Below are positions 38,333-46,205 of a DNA stretch of 64,000 nt, in pieces. The notes beneath the pieces are model-generated. The model saw only the letters and a list, made by a program, of their open reading frames with translations, had not been told where the DNA came from and made no database searches. How positions within the stretch are numbered: the first letter of the stretch is position 1; every line of letters starts with the position of its first letter. Made by a program: the position numbers and the translations under genes. The stretch covers positions 64,405-128,404 of the forward strand of contig NZ_JAHLKM010000007.1 of assembly GCF_024449025.1 (NCBI RefSeq), in the 5' to 3' direction. Source of the stretch: Natronomonas aquatica. Lineage in GTDB: Archaea; Halobacteriota; Halobacteria; Halobacteriales; Haloarculaceae.

Positions 38333-39049
38333 ATGCGCAGCGTCGCCGTCAACGTCGGTGCGAACACGAACGAGCCGGGGTTCCGGGGACCGATCTACGC
38401 CGACGGCTCCTTCGAATACATCCCGATTCCCGAATCCGAGCCGACCCGCGAGGAAGCTTCCATGCCGACCTACGCCGACCTCGATCTCGAGACCGACGTC
38501 GGATCGGTCGCCGACACGCCGGTCCATCTCGACCCGACCTTCGCGGGCGTCCACGGCTGTACGTCCTATACCTACGGCGATCCACACGGCGTCAAAGCCC
38601 GGCCGCTTTCCGACCTCGATGCGGGCGATCACGTCTTCTTCTATGCGACGCTATCGACGGTCGGGGGAGATCCCGCCGAGTGGATCGCTCCCGAATGGGG
38701 TGCCTACGTCATCGGGCAGTTCCGGCTTGCCTCCGATCCAGTCGACGCGACGGAGGGGCTCTCCGCGCGGGAGCGGTCGCGCTTTGCGGGCAACGCCCAC
38801 CTCAAGCGCGATCCCTTCGACGCGCGGGTGCTTCTGGAGGGAGCCCGTTCGGGGTCGGCGCTGTACGACGTCGCAGTTCCGCTCTCGTCACCGACCGCCG
38901 GCACCGAAGCCAACCGGCTCGTCACCGATCTGTCGAGCGACTCCGGAAAGGGACCGTGGTGGCGCCGGCCGATGCGGTTCGATCGGGAAGGGACCGAAAC
39001 GCTGTTGGGGATACGGGAGGGCAGCGAGATGACGCGGGCCTTCGGGTAG
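38333..39049 (+). CDS. Nmad3 family putative nucleotide-modification protein
   Basis: A 238-residue protein resembling the nucleotide-modification-associated domain 3 family. It has the N-terminal VAVNVGANTNEPGFRGPIY, PDGSF-like ADGSFEYIPIPE, and the central HLDPTFAGVHGCTSYTYGD and DHVFFYATL. In phages and bacteria Nmad proteins are linked to modified DNA bases. In haloarchaea the role is unknown. The start follows the previous stop by four bases, with GGAGG directly before the ATG, so expression is coupled to the membrane protein. Confidence 0.72.
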   Translation: MRSVAVNVGANTNEPGFRGPIYADGSFEYIPIPESEPTREEASMPTYADLDLETDVGSVADTPVHLDPTFAGVHGCTSYTYGDPHGVKARPLSDLDAGDHVFFYATLSTVGGDPAEWIAPEWGAYVIGQFRLASDPVDATEGLSARERSRFAGNAHLKRDPFDARVLLEGARSGSALYDVAVPLSSPTAGTEANRLVTDLSSDSGKGPWWRRPMRFDREGTETLLGIREGSEMTRAFG

Positions 39050-39106
39050 CCTTGGATCGGCCCGTTGCTCCACATCCTTTTTCGCCGTCCCCCTCCGAAG
39101 GCGGGT

Positions 39107-40099
39107 ATGTCCGAACACGCACTCGTCATCGGCGGCACCCGGTTTATCGGCCGCCACACCGTCCGGGAGTTTCTCGAGGCCGGCTACGCGGTGACGGTTT
39201 TCAACCGGGGAGACCACGAGAACCCCTTCGCCGACGAGGACCGGGTCGATCACGTCGAAGGCGACCGGGAAACCGAGGCCGACCTCCGGCGGGCGGGGCT
39301 GGATCTCTCGCCGGACGTCGTCGTCGACTGTATCGCCTATCGGCCACGGGACGTCCACGCGGCGACGGACATTTTTGCGGACGCCGACGCGTACGTCTAC
39401 ATCTCTTCGGGTGACGCCTACGGCGCCGAACGGGTCCCGAAACGGGAGGGCGAGACATCCCTGAAGGACTGTCCGGTCGAGGCCGCGACCGACGATTCCC
39501 CAGAGACCTACGGACAACGGAAGGCAGAGGGCGATCGGGCAGTTTTCGCGGCCGCCGACCGGGGTGTCAACGCGATGTCGATCCGGCCGCCGGTCGTCTA
39601 CGGCCCCCACGATTACACCGGACGGTTCGACTACTGGATCGACCGGATCGAAACCCACGATCGGATCGTCGTCCCCGGCGACGGGACGAATCTCCGGCAT
39701 CTGGTCTACGTCGCGGACGTCGCGAGCGCGATCCGGACGGTCGCCGAGGAGGGGGCCGCCGGCGAGGCGTACAACGTCGGTGACGGCCACGTTCCCGTCC
39801 TCGGCGAGTGGGTCGAGTTGATCGCCGACGCCTGTGGGGTCGACGTCGAGCCGACCTTCGCGAGCGAACGCGAACTCGGGACGGTCGGGCGCTCGCTCGA
39901 TGATTTCCCGCTCTATCGCGATTATCCGCACCTGCTGGAGACGAGCAGGCTCCGATCGCTCGGATGGGAGCCGACATCCCACGAAGAGGCGCTCGCGGCG
40001 ACCGTCGAGGAACACCGCGAGTCCGAACGGACCGGCCGGGACGGCCCCGACAGAGAGACCGAGGAACGACTCCTAGACGTCCTCGGGACGGTCGAGTGA
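39107..40099 (+). CDS. NAD-dependent epimerase/dehydratase
   Basis: A 330-residue extended SDR. The N-terminus ALVIGGTRFIGRHTVREFLE carries the GxxxxIG dinucleotide motif, and the catalytic Tyr-Lys is in YGQRKAEGD. IRPPVVYGPHDYTGRFDYW and YNVGDGHVPVLGEW follow the family. It probably acts on a nucleotide sugar or on RNA-processing-related CSP41-like substrates; neither can be fixed. The ATG at 39107 is preferred over a start 14 codons upstream. Confidence 0.87.
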   Translation: MSEHALVIGGTRFIGRHTVREFLEAGYAVTVFNRGDHENPFADEDRVDHVEGDRETEADLRRAGLDLSPDVVVDCIAYRPRDVHAATDIFADADAYVYISSGDAYGAERVPKREGETSLKDCPVEAATDDSPETYGQRKAEGDRAVFAAADRGVNAMSIRPPVVYGPHDYTGRFDYWIDRIETHDRIVVPGDGTNLRHLVYVADVASAIRTVAEEGAAGEAYNVGDGHVPVLGEWVELIADACGVDVEPTFASERELGTVGRSLDDFPLYRDYPHLLETSRLRSLGWEPTSHEEALAATVEEHRESERTGRDGPDRETEERLLDVLGTVE

Positions 40100-40172
40100 C
40101 CTAGTGCAGTTCCTCCGGTCTGATCTGACGTCGACCCTCATCTTCTAAATGTTTCGCCGGAGTAGAGAGCCC

Positions 40173-41231
40173 ATGTTCGAGAAATCGACGTGGATCCGCC
40201 TCCCGCGGAACGTCGTCGTCGGCCACGGCGTCCTCGATTCGGTCGTCGAGGCGATCGAGGAACTCTATCTGGACGGGCAGCCGCTCGTCGTCACGAGCCC
40301 GACCCCTGCGGATCTCGCAGCCGACCGGCTCCGGGCCGCCTTCGAGTCGATCGGTATCGAGCCCGCGGTCACGATCGTCGAACGGGCGAGTTTCGGCGCC
40401 GTCGAGGAGGTCATGGCGGCCGCCGAAGAGATCGACGCCGGCTACCTCATCGGCCTCGGGGGCGGCAAGCCGATCGATATCGCAAAGATGGCCGCCGACG
40501 AACGCGGCTGTGGTTTCGTGTCGGTCCCGACGGCGGCGAGCCACGACGGTATCGTCTCCGGGCGTGGATCGGTTCCCGACGGCGACAGCCGCCACTCGGT
40601 GGCGGCCCACCCGCCGCTCGCGGTGATCGCCGACACCGAACTCATCGCGAACGCGCCGTGGCGGCTGACGACCGCGGGCTGTGCCGATATCATCTCGAAC
40701 TACACCGCCGTCAAGGACTGGCAGCTCGCCCACCGGCTGAAGAACGTCGAGTACAGCGAGTACGCGGGCGCGCTTTCGCGGATGACCGCCGAAATGCTCG
40801 TCGATCGGTCCGACTCGATCAAACGCGGCCTCGAGGAGTCGGCGTGGGTCGTCGTCAAGGCGTTGGTCTCTTCGGGTGTGGCGATGTCGATCGCGGGCTC
40901 TTCCCGGCCTGCCTCCGGCGCCGAACACCTCATCTCCCACCAGCTCGATCGGATCGCCACCGACGCGGCGCTCCATGGCCACCAGGTCGGCGTCGCCTCG
41001 ATCGTCACCGAGTACCTCCACAGCGGCGAGGGTGGCGACTGGAAGCGGGTCCGGGACGCTCTGGCCGGCATCGACGCGCCGACGACCGCCGGGGGACTCG
41101 GGATCGGCGACGAGCAGTTCATCGAGGCGATGACGACCGCCCACGAGATCCGCGACCGGTATACCATCCTCGGCGACGGGATCGAGGAGCCGGCCGCTAT
41201 CGAGGCCGCAACAGTGACCGGCGTCCTCTGA
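40173..41231 (+). CDS. egsA: sn-glycerol-1-phosphate dehydrogenase
   Basis: A 352-residue NAD(P)H-dependent enzyme that makes sn-glycerol-1-phosphate, the backbone of archaeal membrane lipids. It starts MFEKSTWIRLPRNVVVGHG. It has the nucleotide-binding GLGGGKPIDIAK, FVSVPTAASHDGIVSGRGSV, and the zinc-site region GAEHLISHQLD with AALHGHQVGVASI. The length is as expected. The start at 40173 matches other archaeal EgsA proteins. It is an essential housekeeping gene. Confidence 0.97.
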   Translation: MFEKSTWIRLPRNVVVGHGVLDSVVEAIEELYLDGQPLVVTSPTPADLAADRLRAAFESIGIEPAVTIVERASFGAVEEVMAAAEEIDAGYLIGLGGGKPIDIAKMAADERGCGFVSVPTAASHDGIVSGRGSVPDGDSRHSVAAHPPLAVIADTELIANAPWRLTTAGCADIISNYTAVKDWQLAHRLKNVEYSEYAGALSRMTAEMLVDRSDSIKRGLEESAWVVVKALVSSGVAMSIAGSSRPASGAEHLISHQLDRIATDAALHGHQVGVASIVTEYLHSGEGGDWKRVRDALAGIDAPTTAGGLGIGDEQFIEAMTTAHEIRDRYTILGDGIEEPAAIEAATVTGVL

Positions 41232-41329
41232 CCCGTCCGTCCATCCGTTCCGTTTAATCGGTCGTTACCGCGGCCGGCGATGGCGGACGATCCCGTGGGT
41301 TTATCCATCCGTTGTCCCTTCGGCCTGGC

Positions 41330-41794
41330 ATGAGCTGTTCGCTCTCCGAGGGGGTGTCCCGGTATCTCGATGTCCTCTATGAGGAGTACGACCGGTTCGA
41401 CTTTCGACAGACCACCGTCGGCGTCACCCCCGAGGAGTTCGCGGCTCTGGAGGACCGTCGGCACGGGGTGGCGGTCCGGGCCCGAATCGAAAGTGAAGCG
41501 GGCGTGTTGGCGTTGCCCGACGGCGACGACTGGACGCTCCCTGGCGGCGTTCTCGATACCGATCCCGTTCCGGAAACCGTCGCCGGCCTCCTCGAACGAC
41601 GGACCGGGGTTCGGTGTACGATAGACGGCCTCGATCGGGTCTCGACCGTCTGTCTTCGGGGGCGGCGCGACGACGAGGTCTGGACGCTGTCTACGCTTTT
41701 CGCCGCGACGGCCACCGGCGGCGATCCGAGCGGCGGCGCCGTCTGGCGTGACCCACCGATCGCGCCCCCGACCCTGGCGTTTTCGCTCGCCTGA
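41330..41794 (+). CDS. NUDIX-fold protein with degenerate catalytic box
   Basis: A 154-residue protein resembling haloarchaeal NUDIX hydrolases: GVAVRARIESEAGVLALP, WTLPGGVLDT and a C-terminal beta half. The NUDIX box normally reads G-x5-E-x7-REUxEExGU. Here the region is GGVLDTDPVPETVAGLLERR followed by TGV, so the REUxEE glutamates are replaced by GLLERR and metal-dependent hydrolysis is unlikely. The ATG at 41330 is preferred to a TTG 18 bases upstream. It lies between egsA and nth, all on the plus strand. Confidence 0.7.
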   Translation: MSCSLSEGVSRYLDVLYEEYDRFDFRQTTVGVTPEEFAALEDRRHGVAVRARIESEAGVLALPDGDDWTLPGGVLDTDPVPETVAGLLERRTGVRCTIDGLDRVSTVCLRGRRDDEVWTLSTLFAATATGGDPSGGAVWRDPPIAPPTLAFSLA

Positions 41795-41841
41795 ATGGCG
41801 CGAACCCGAAGCGCCAAGGGTCGGCCGCCCGCTCTCTGAGT

Positions 41842-42525
41842 ATGGGCACGCCGCGTCCCTCCAGAGAGTCACAGGTCGTCGTCGTCCTCGATCGGCTTTA
41901 CGAACAGTATCCCGAGCCCGAAATATCGCTTCGGTTCTCGAACCGCCTCGAGTTGCTCATCGCGGTCGTCCTTTCGGCCCAGTGTACCGACGAGCGCGTA
42001 AACAACGTCACGGAGGAGTTATTCGAGACGTACGAGGGCCCCCGCGAGTACGCCGAGGCCGACGAGGCGGAACTCGCCGGAGCGATCGACTCGATCACCT
42101 ACTACAACAGCAAGGCCGGCTACATCAAGTCGGCCTGTCGGGACATCTTCGAGAAACACGACGGCGAGGTCCCCGACACGATGTCGGAGCTGACCGAGCT
42201 GGCCGGGGTCGGCAGGAAGACCGCCAACGTCGTCCTCCAGCACGGCCACGAGGTGATCGAAGGGATCGCCGTCGATACCCACGTCCAGCGGCTCTCGCGC
42301 CGGCTTGGGCTGACCGACGCGGATTCGCCGGCGCGGATCGAGTCGGATCTCATGGACATCGTCCCCGAAGAGGACTGGAAGGAGTTCACGCATCTGCTGA
42401 TAAGCCACGGCCGCGACACCTGTACGGCGAGAAATCCCGACTGTGCCGAGTGTGTCCTCGAGGACGTCTGTCCGTCCTCGAAGCTCGATAGCGACGTCGA
42501 TCTGGCCGACGGGAGCGAGTGGTAG
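41842..42525 (+). CDS. nth: Endonuclease III
   Basis: A 227-residue DNA glycosylase/AP lyase removing oxidised pyrimidines. The helix-hairpin-helix and catalytic Lys are in LAGVGRKTANVVL. The catalytic Asp is in GIAVDTHVQRLSRRLGL. A 4Fe-4S site is formed by the C-terminal CTARNPDCAECVLEDVC (C-x6-C-x2-C-x5-C). The length is normal. It is located between the NUDIX-like gene and the convergent histidine kinase. Confidence 0.96.
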   Translation: MGTPRPSRESQVVVVLDRLYEQYPEPEISLRFSNRLELLIAVVLSAQCTDERVNNVTEELFETYEGPREYAEADEAELAGAIDSITYYNSKAGYIKSACRDIFEKHDGEVPDTMSELTELAGVGRKTANVVLQHGHEVIEGIAVDTHVQRLSRRLGLTDADSPARIESDLMDIVPEEDWKEFTHLLISHGRDTCTARNPDCAECVLEDVCPSSKLDSDVDLADGSEW

Positions 42526-42541
42526 GACCGCACCCAAGCGG

Positions 42542-43597
42542 TTACGCCCGGTCGAATTCGAGACTGACTATCGTCCCGTCTTCGCCCGTCTCCAGACTGA
42601 ACCCGCCGCCGTAGGCGTCCATCGCCCACCGGACGAACCACAGACCGAGCCCCTGGGCGTGGGTCATCTGGTCAATATCGGCCTCGCGGGTGATGACTGA
42701 TCGGTCCGGTTCGGGGATTCCGGGACCGTTGTCGGTCACGGTCAGCCGGACGCCGCCGTTCGTCCGACCGGCGGTCACCCCGATTTCGGGCGAGCCTTCG
42801 GTGTATACGACGGCGTTCTCGAGTAACTCCTCGATGACGTTCCCGAGTTCCGGCCCGGCGCTGACCGTGAGACCCCCGGGAACGTCGACCGTGATCGTCG
42901 CCTCGGGATGGGCCTGCCGGTACTCCGAGACGACCCGTGCGGCGGCCTCACCGAGATCTACCTCGGAGTTCGATCGGCTACCCCGCCGAATGATCTGTTG
43001 GGTCCGCTCGAGCGTATCGTGCATCTCGGTCAGCTGTTCGGCGACCTCACCGACATCGGCCGAGATCGTCTCGCGCTCGTCGGGGGCATCTGCCGACGTG
43101 AGCATGCTTTTCGCCCCGAGCAGGTACTGGGCTTCGTGTCTGAGGTTGTGCCGCACCAGCCGGTTGAGGACAGCCAGCTTCTCCCGCTGTTGGGCCAGTT
43201 CCTCGGCACGGATTCGCTGGACGTCGCGGACGCCGATGATGACGTGGGCGAAGGTGCTGACGGACAGAAGCGTCGCGCCGGCGAAAAGCGGGATCCCGAC
43301 GCCGGTGAGGTCGATCAAGACGACGATCAACCCCAGGAGGACCGTTCCGAGCACCGCCCAGCCGGCGATCCGGGGGACGTGTGTCGCGGTCGTCTCGTCT
43401 CTGAGCAACAGATATCCGCCGAGGACCAGCACGGTCGAAAGCAGCGTCCCGACCGCCGCGAGGACGGTCCCCGGAGTGGATCCACTTCCCGAGGCGAGCC
43501 ACAGAGCGTTCGGAACGAACAACAGAACACCGATCAGACTGACGAGTCCCGCCGAGGCGACCCCGGGTACCGTCGACGTATGCGGGAGGTAACGCAT
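42542..43597 (-). CDS. Membrane sensor histidine kinase
   Basis: A 351-residue kinase. Four to five hydrophobic helices lie in the first about 125 residues. The phosphoacceptor His lies in LVRHNLRHEAQYLLG. The ATPase domain has the N box NVIEELLENAVVY, G1 VTDNGPGIP and G2 GLGLWFVRWAMD. No PAS or receiver domain is visible, so the signal may be sensed in or near the membrane. No response regulator is encoded nearby, as often in haloarchaea. It is convergent with nth and divergent from dacZ. Confidence 0.9.
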   Translation of the reverse strand: MRYLPHTSTVPGVASAGLVSLIGVLLFVPNALWLASGSGSTPGTVLAAVGTLLSTVLVLGGYLLLRDETTATHVPRIAGWAVLGTVLLGLIVVLIDLTGVGIPLFAGATLLSVSTFAHVIIGVRDVQRIRAEELAQQREKLAVLNRLVRHNLRHEAQYLLGAKSMLTSADAPDERETISADVGEVAEQLTEMHDTLERTQQIIRRGSRSNSEVDLGEAAARVVSEYRQAHPEATITVDVPGGLTVSAGPELGNVIEELLENAVVYTEGSPEIGVTAGRTNGGVRLTVTDNGPGIPEPDRSVITREADIDQMTHAQGLGLWFVRWAMDAYGGGFSLETGEDGTIVSLEFDRA

Positions 43598-43734
43598 CGG
43601 GTCGGATCATGGTCCCCGCCTGGTATAAATTCGCCTCCCGTTCGGGAGGCCGCATCGGGTTGTCGGTCTCCGCCCGCCGATCACCCGTCAGTCGCCCCAC
43701 AACGCTTTTTTCCGTCGGAGCAGAACGGTAAACG

Positions 43735-44544
43735 ATGAGTCAACTCGGTGACCTGCTAGATGACGTCGTGTCGGAGGTCGACGGTGCGTTCCTGTTCTCC
43801 CCGAGCGGGTCGCTCTATGGGCGGTTTCAGGAAGCCGACGAACCGGTCGTCGTCGTCGGGACGGAAAACGACGTCGACGCCGAGGCGTTCGTCGAACTCC
43901 CCCTCGAGTTCGAGGACGTCCGTGAGCGGATCCGGTTCGGGATCGAGGGAGGACTCGAAAACGAATTCATCGAGGAGGGAGATCAGGTCGCCTGCGCGTT
44001 GCGGCTGTTCGCCGACGACATCGACACGGTCACACGGGTCCGTGCGGGCGATTTCGACCGGTCGGGGGTGTACGGACTTTTCGTCGACAGCCGTGCCGAG
44101 CCGGAGGTCATCCGGAACGTCCTCGAGGTCGCTATCGAACTCGGGAAGAAGGGCCAGAAGGGCAAACGCGTCGGCGCGCTGTTCGTCGTCGGCGACGCCG
44201 GCAAGGTAATGAACAAATCCCGTCCGCTCAGCTACAACCCCTTCGAGAAGAGCCACGTCCACGTCGGCGATCCGATCGTCGACGTGATGCTCAAGGAGTT
44301 CTCCCGGCTCGACGGCGCCTTCGTCATCTCCGACTCGGGGAAGATCGTCTCCGCCTACCGCTATCTCGAACCGGCCGCCGAGGGCGTCGATATCCCGAAG
44401 GGACTCGGCGCGCGCCACATGGCCGCGGGAGCGATCACCAAAGACACCAACGCTGTCGCGGTCGTCCTCTCCGAATCCGACGGGCTCGTGCGGGCCTTTT
44501 CGGGCGGTGAGATCATCCTGGAGCTCGATCCGGAGGAGTACTGA
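43735..44544 (+). CDS. dacZ: Diadenylate cyclase DacZ
   Basis: A 269-residue enzyme making cyclic di-AMP from two ATP. The C-terminal DAC domain shows the DGA motif in SRLDGAFVISDSG and the RHR-like motif in LGARHMAAGA, with TKDTNAVAVVLSESDG after it. The N-terminal about 120 residues form the archaeal DacZ-specific domain. Known haloarchaeal DacZ levels are tuned to salt and can be essential. The mechanosensitive channel gene starts within its stop codon (TGATG), implying a joint role in osmotic control. Confidence 0.93.
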   Translation: MSQLGDLLDDVVSEVDGAFLFSPSGSLYGRFQEADEPVVVVGTENDVDAEAFVELPLEFEDVRERIRFGIEGGLENEFIEEGDQVACALRLFADDIDTVTRVRAGDFDRSGVYGLFVDSRAEPEVIRNVLEVAIELGKKGQKGKRVGALFVVGDAGKVMNKSRPLSYNPFEKSHVHVGDPIVDVMLKEFSRLDGAFVISDSGKIVSAYRYLEPAAEGVDIPKGLGARHMAAGAITKDTNAVAVVLSESDGLVRAFSGGEIILELDPEEY

Positions 44545-45344
44545 TGTATCCGTGTCAGTTCGGCGTCCGGGGTTGGTTCCAGAGCCTTTCGACTCCGGAA
44601 CAGAACCTTCTGATCGCCGTCGCGGTTCTCTTGGCCGGGCTTTTGCTCGGTTCGCTCGCGGCGTTTTTCGTCCGCCGGATCCTCTTTGCCTCGGGCGTCG
44701 ACGAGGCCGTCGAGGGAACGCCGTTCGAACGGACCGCCAGACAGCTCGGCAGTTCGACGGTCCAGCTGCTCGCACAGCTGTCGGGGCTCTTCGTGTTCGT
44801 CGTCGCGGCGCTGTACGCCGCCCGGACGATCGGTCTCGTCCCCGAGGAGGCGCTCGTCGAGGCGGTCGGCCGGTTCCTCCCGCAGCTGTTCGTCGCCATC
44901 TTCATCGTGTTGATCGGCCTCGTCGTCGCCGACAAGGCCGAACTCGTCGTCGACGAGCGGCTCAAGAGCATCAAGCTCCCCGAGGTGACGATCGTCTCGA
45001 CGCTTCTCAAGGTCTCGATCCTCTATGTCGCCGCCCTCGTCGCGCTGTCACAGCTCGGCGTCGCGACCGGGGCGCTTTTGATTCTGCTCGCCGCCTACGC
45101 CTTCGGCGTCTTCTTTCTGGGCGGGCTGGCGTTCAAGGATCTCCTTTCGTCGGCCGCTGCCGGGATCTATCTCCTGTTGAGCGAGCCGTACGCGATCGGC
45201 GACGAGATCGAGATCGACGGTCACCGCGGCATCGTCCAGGAGATGGGCGTCTTCGTGACGCATATCGAACGCGACGGCGAGGAGTACATCCTCCCCAACC
45301 GGAAGGTGTTCCGGGAGGGCGCGATCCGGATCCGGGGCGAATAG
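44544..45344 (+). CDS. Mechanosensitive ion channel (MscS family)
   Basis: A 266-residue channel. About four N-terminal hydrophobic helices are followed by the pore-lining helix and start of the beta domain: GVFFLGGLAFKDLLSSAAAG, then GDEIEIDGHRGIVQEMG and EEYILPNRKVF. It opens on membrane stretch to release solutes after a drop in salinity. It is short compared with E. coli MscS and ends soon after the beta domain (IRIRGE). It overlaps dacZ by one base. Confidence 0.9.
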   Translation: MYPCQFGVRGWFQSLSTPEQNLLIAVAVLLAGLLLGSLAAFFVRRILFASGVDEAVEGTPFERTARQLGSSTVQLLAQLSGLFVFVVAALYAARTIGLVPEEALVEAVGRFLPQLFVAIFIVLIGLVVADKAELVVDERLKSIKLPEVTIVSTLLKVSILYVAALVALSQLGVATGALLILLAAYAFGVFFLGGLAFKDLLSSAAAGIYLLLSEPYAIGDEIEIDGHRGIVQEMGVFVTHIERDGEEYILPNRKVFREGAIRIRGE

Positions 45345-45372
45345 TTAGGGGGCCCCAGGACCAACCGTCGCC

Positions 45373-45633
45373 GTGCTGAACCTAAACCTCGAGTCGTTTT
45401 CGATGGAGCTGAAAGACGGCAGTATCAAGAACGTCGGCCCGACGAACAAGGCGGCGAGCTCGAAGCTCTTCGACGTCGAATCGGTCGAGGCCCGTGCCTT
45501 TGGCGGGAGCCGGATCAAGGTCGTCGCCTCGGACAGCTCGGGCAACGAGGTCCAGATCGCGCTCGATCCCCGACAGGCCGAGACGGTACTGGAGGACATC
45601 GAATCGCTCCAGGAAGGCCCGGTCTTCGAGTAG
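45373..45633 (+). CDS. Conserved small haloarchaeal protein
   Basis: An 86-residue soluble protein if read from a GTG at 45373. An ATG at 45403 (MELKDGSIKNV) would give 76 residues and may be the better start. It has a mixed beta/alpha pattern (ARAFGGSRIKVVASDSSGN, EVQIALDPRQAETVLEDIES) and no recognised domain. It follows the mechanosensitive channel by 28 bases and may share its transcript. Confidence 0.65.
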   Translation: MLNLNLESFSMELKDGSIKNVGPTNKAASSKLFDVESVEARAFGGSRIKVVASDSSGNEVQIALDPRQAETVLEDIESLQEGPVFE

Positions 45634-45635
45634 GG

Positions 45636-46175
45636 TTATCGATCGTCGCGATCGTCGCGATCGACCGGTCGGGCGGGTACTCCGGCCCACGTTTCGTCTT
45701 CGGGGACGTCCTCGGCGATCAGCGAGTTCGCGGCGATCTGGGCATCGCTCCCGATCTCGACGCCTGGCAGGACGACGGCGCCGGCGCCGATCATCGCCCG
45801 CTCGCCGACCCGGATCTCGCCCGTTCGGTATTCCCCCTGGAGGAACTCGTGGCACAGAAGCGTCGCGTCGTAGCCGATGATCGCGTCGTCGTCGACGGTG
45901 ACGAGTTCCGGCCAGAACACGTCCGGCGTCGACTCCAGCCCCCATGAGACGCCCGATCCGACCGTCACGCCGATCCGCCTGAGAAGCCAGTTCTTCAGTC
46001 GGAGACTCGGGGCGTGCCGCGCGAGGACGATACAGACGTAGTTGAAGACGACCCGGAGCGGGTGTTTGGCGTCGGGCCACGACCAAAGCGAGTTGTGCGG
46101 GCCGGGCGTCGGATGGCGGGTCAATCGCTCGTGGCGCCGTCCGACGTCCCCGCTGTCTCCGTCCCCGTTGGTCAC
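45636..46175 (-). CDS. Acyltransferase with left-handed beta-helix
   Basis: A 179-residue member of the hexapeptide-repeat transferases (LbetaH). The N-terminal helices (FNYVCIVLARHAPSLRLKNW) are followed by hexapeptide turns in TVDDDAIIGYDATLLCHEF, RVGERAMIGAGAVVLPGVEI and SDAQIAANSLIAEDVPE. The conserved His is in LLCHEF. It likely transfers an acyl or acetyl group to a sugar or other acceptor; the acceptor is unknown. It is convergent with the small gene at 45373, and its start lies 30 bases below the helicase stop. Confidence 0.85.
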   Translation of the reverse strand: MTNGDGDSGDVGRRHERLTRHPTPGPHNSLWSWPDAKHPLRVVFNYVCIVLARHAPSLRLKNWLLRRIGVTVGSGVSWGLESTPDVFWPELVTVDDDAIIGYDATLLCHEFLQGEYRTGEIRVGERAMIGAGAVVLPGVEIGSDAQIAANSLIAEDVPEDETWAGVPARPVDRDDRDDR

Positions 46176-46205
46176 GTGCGCCCCCTCGCGGCGAGCCGTC
46201 TTAAT

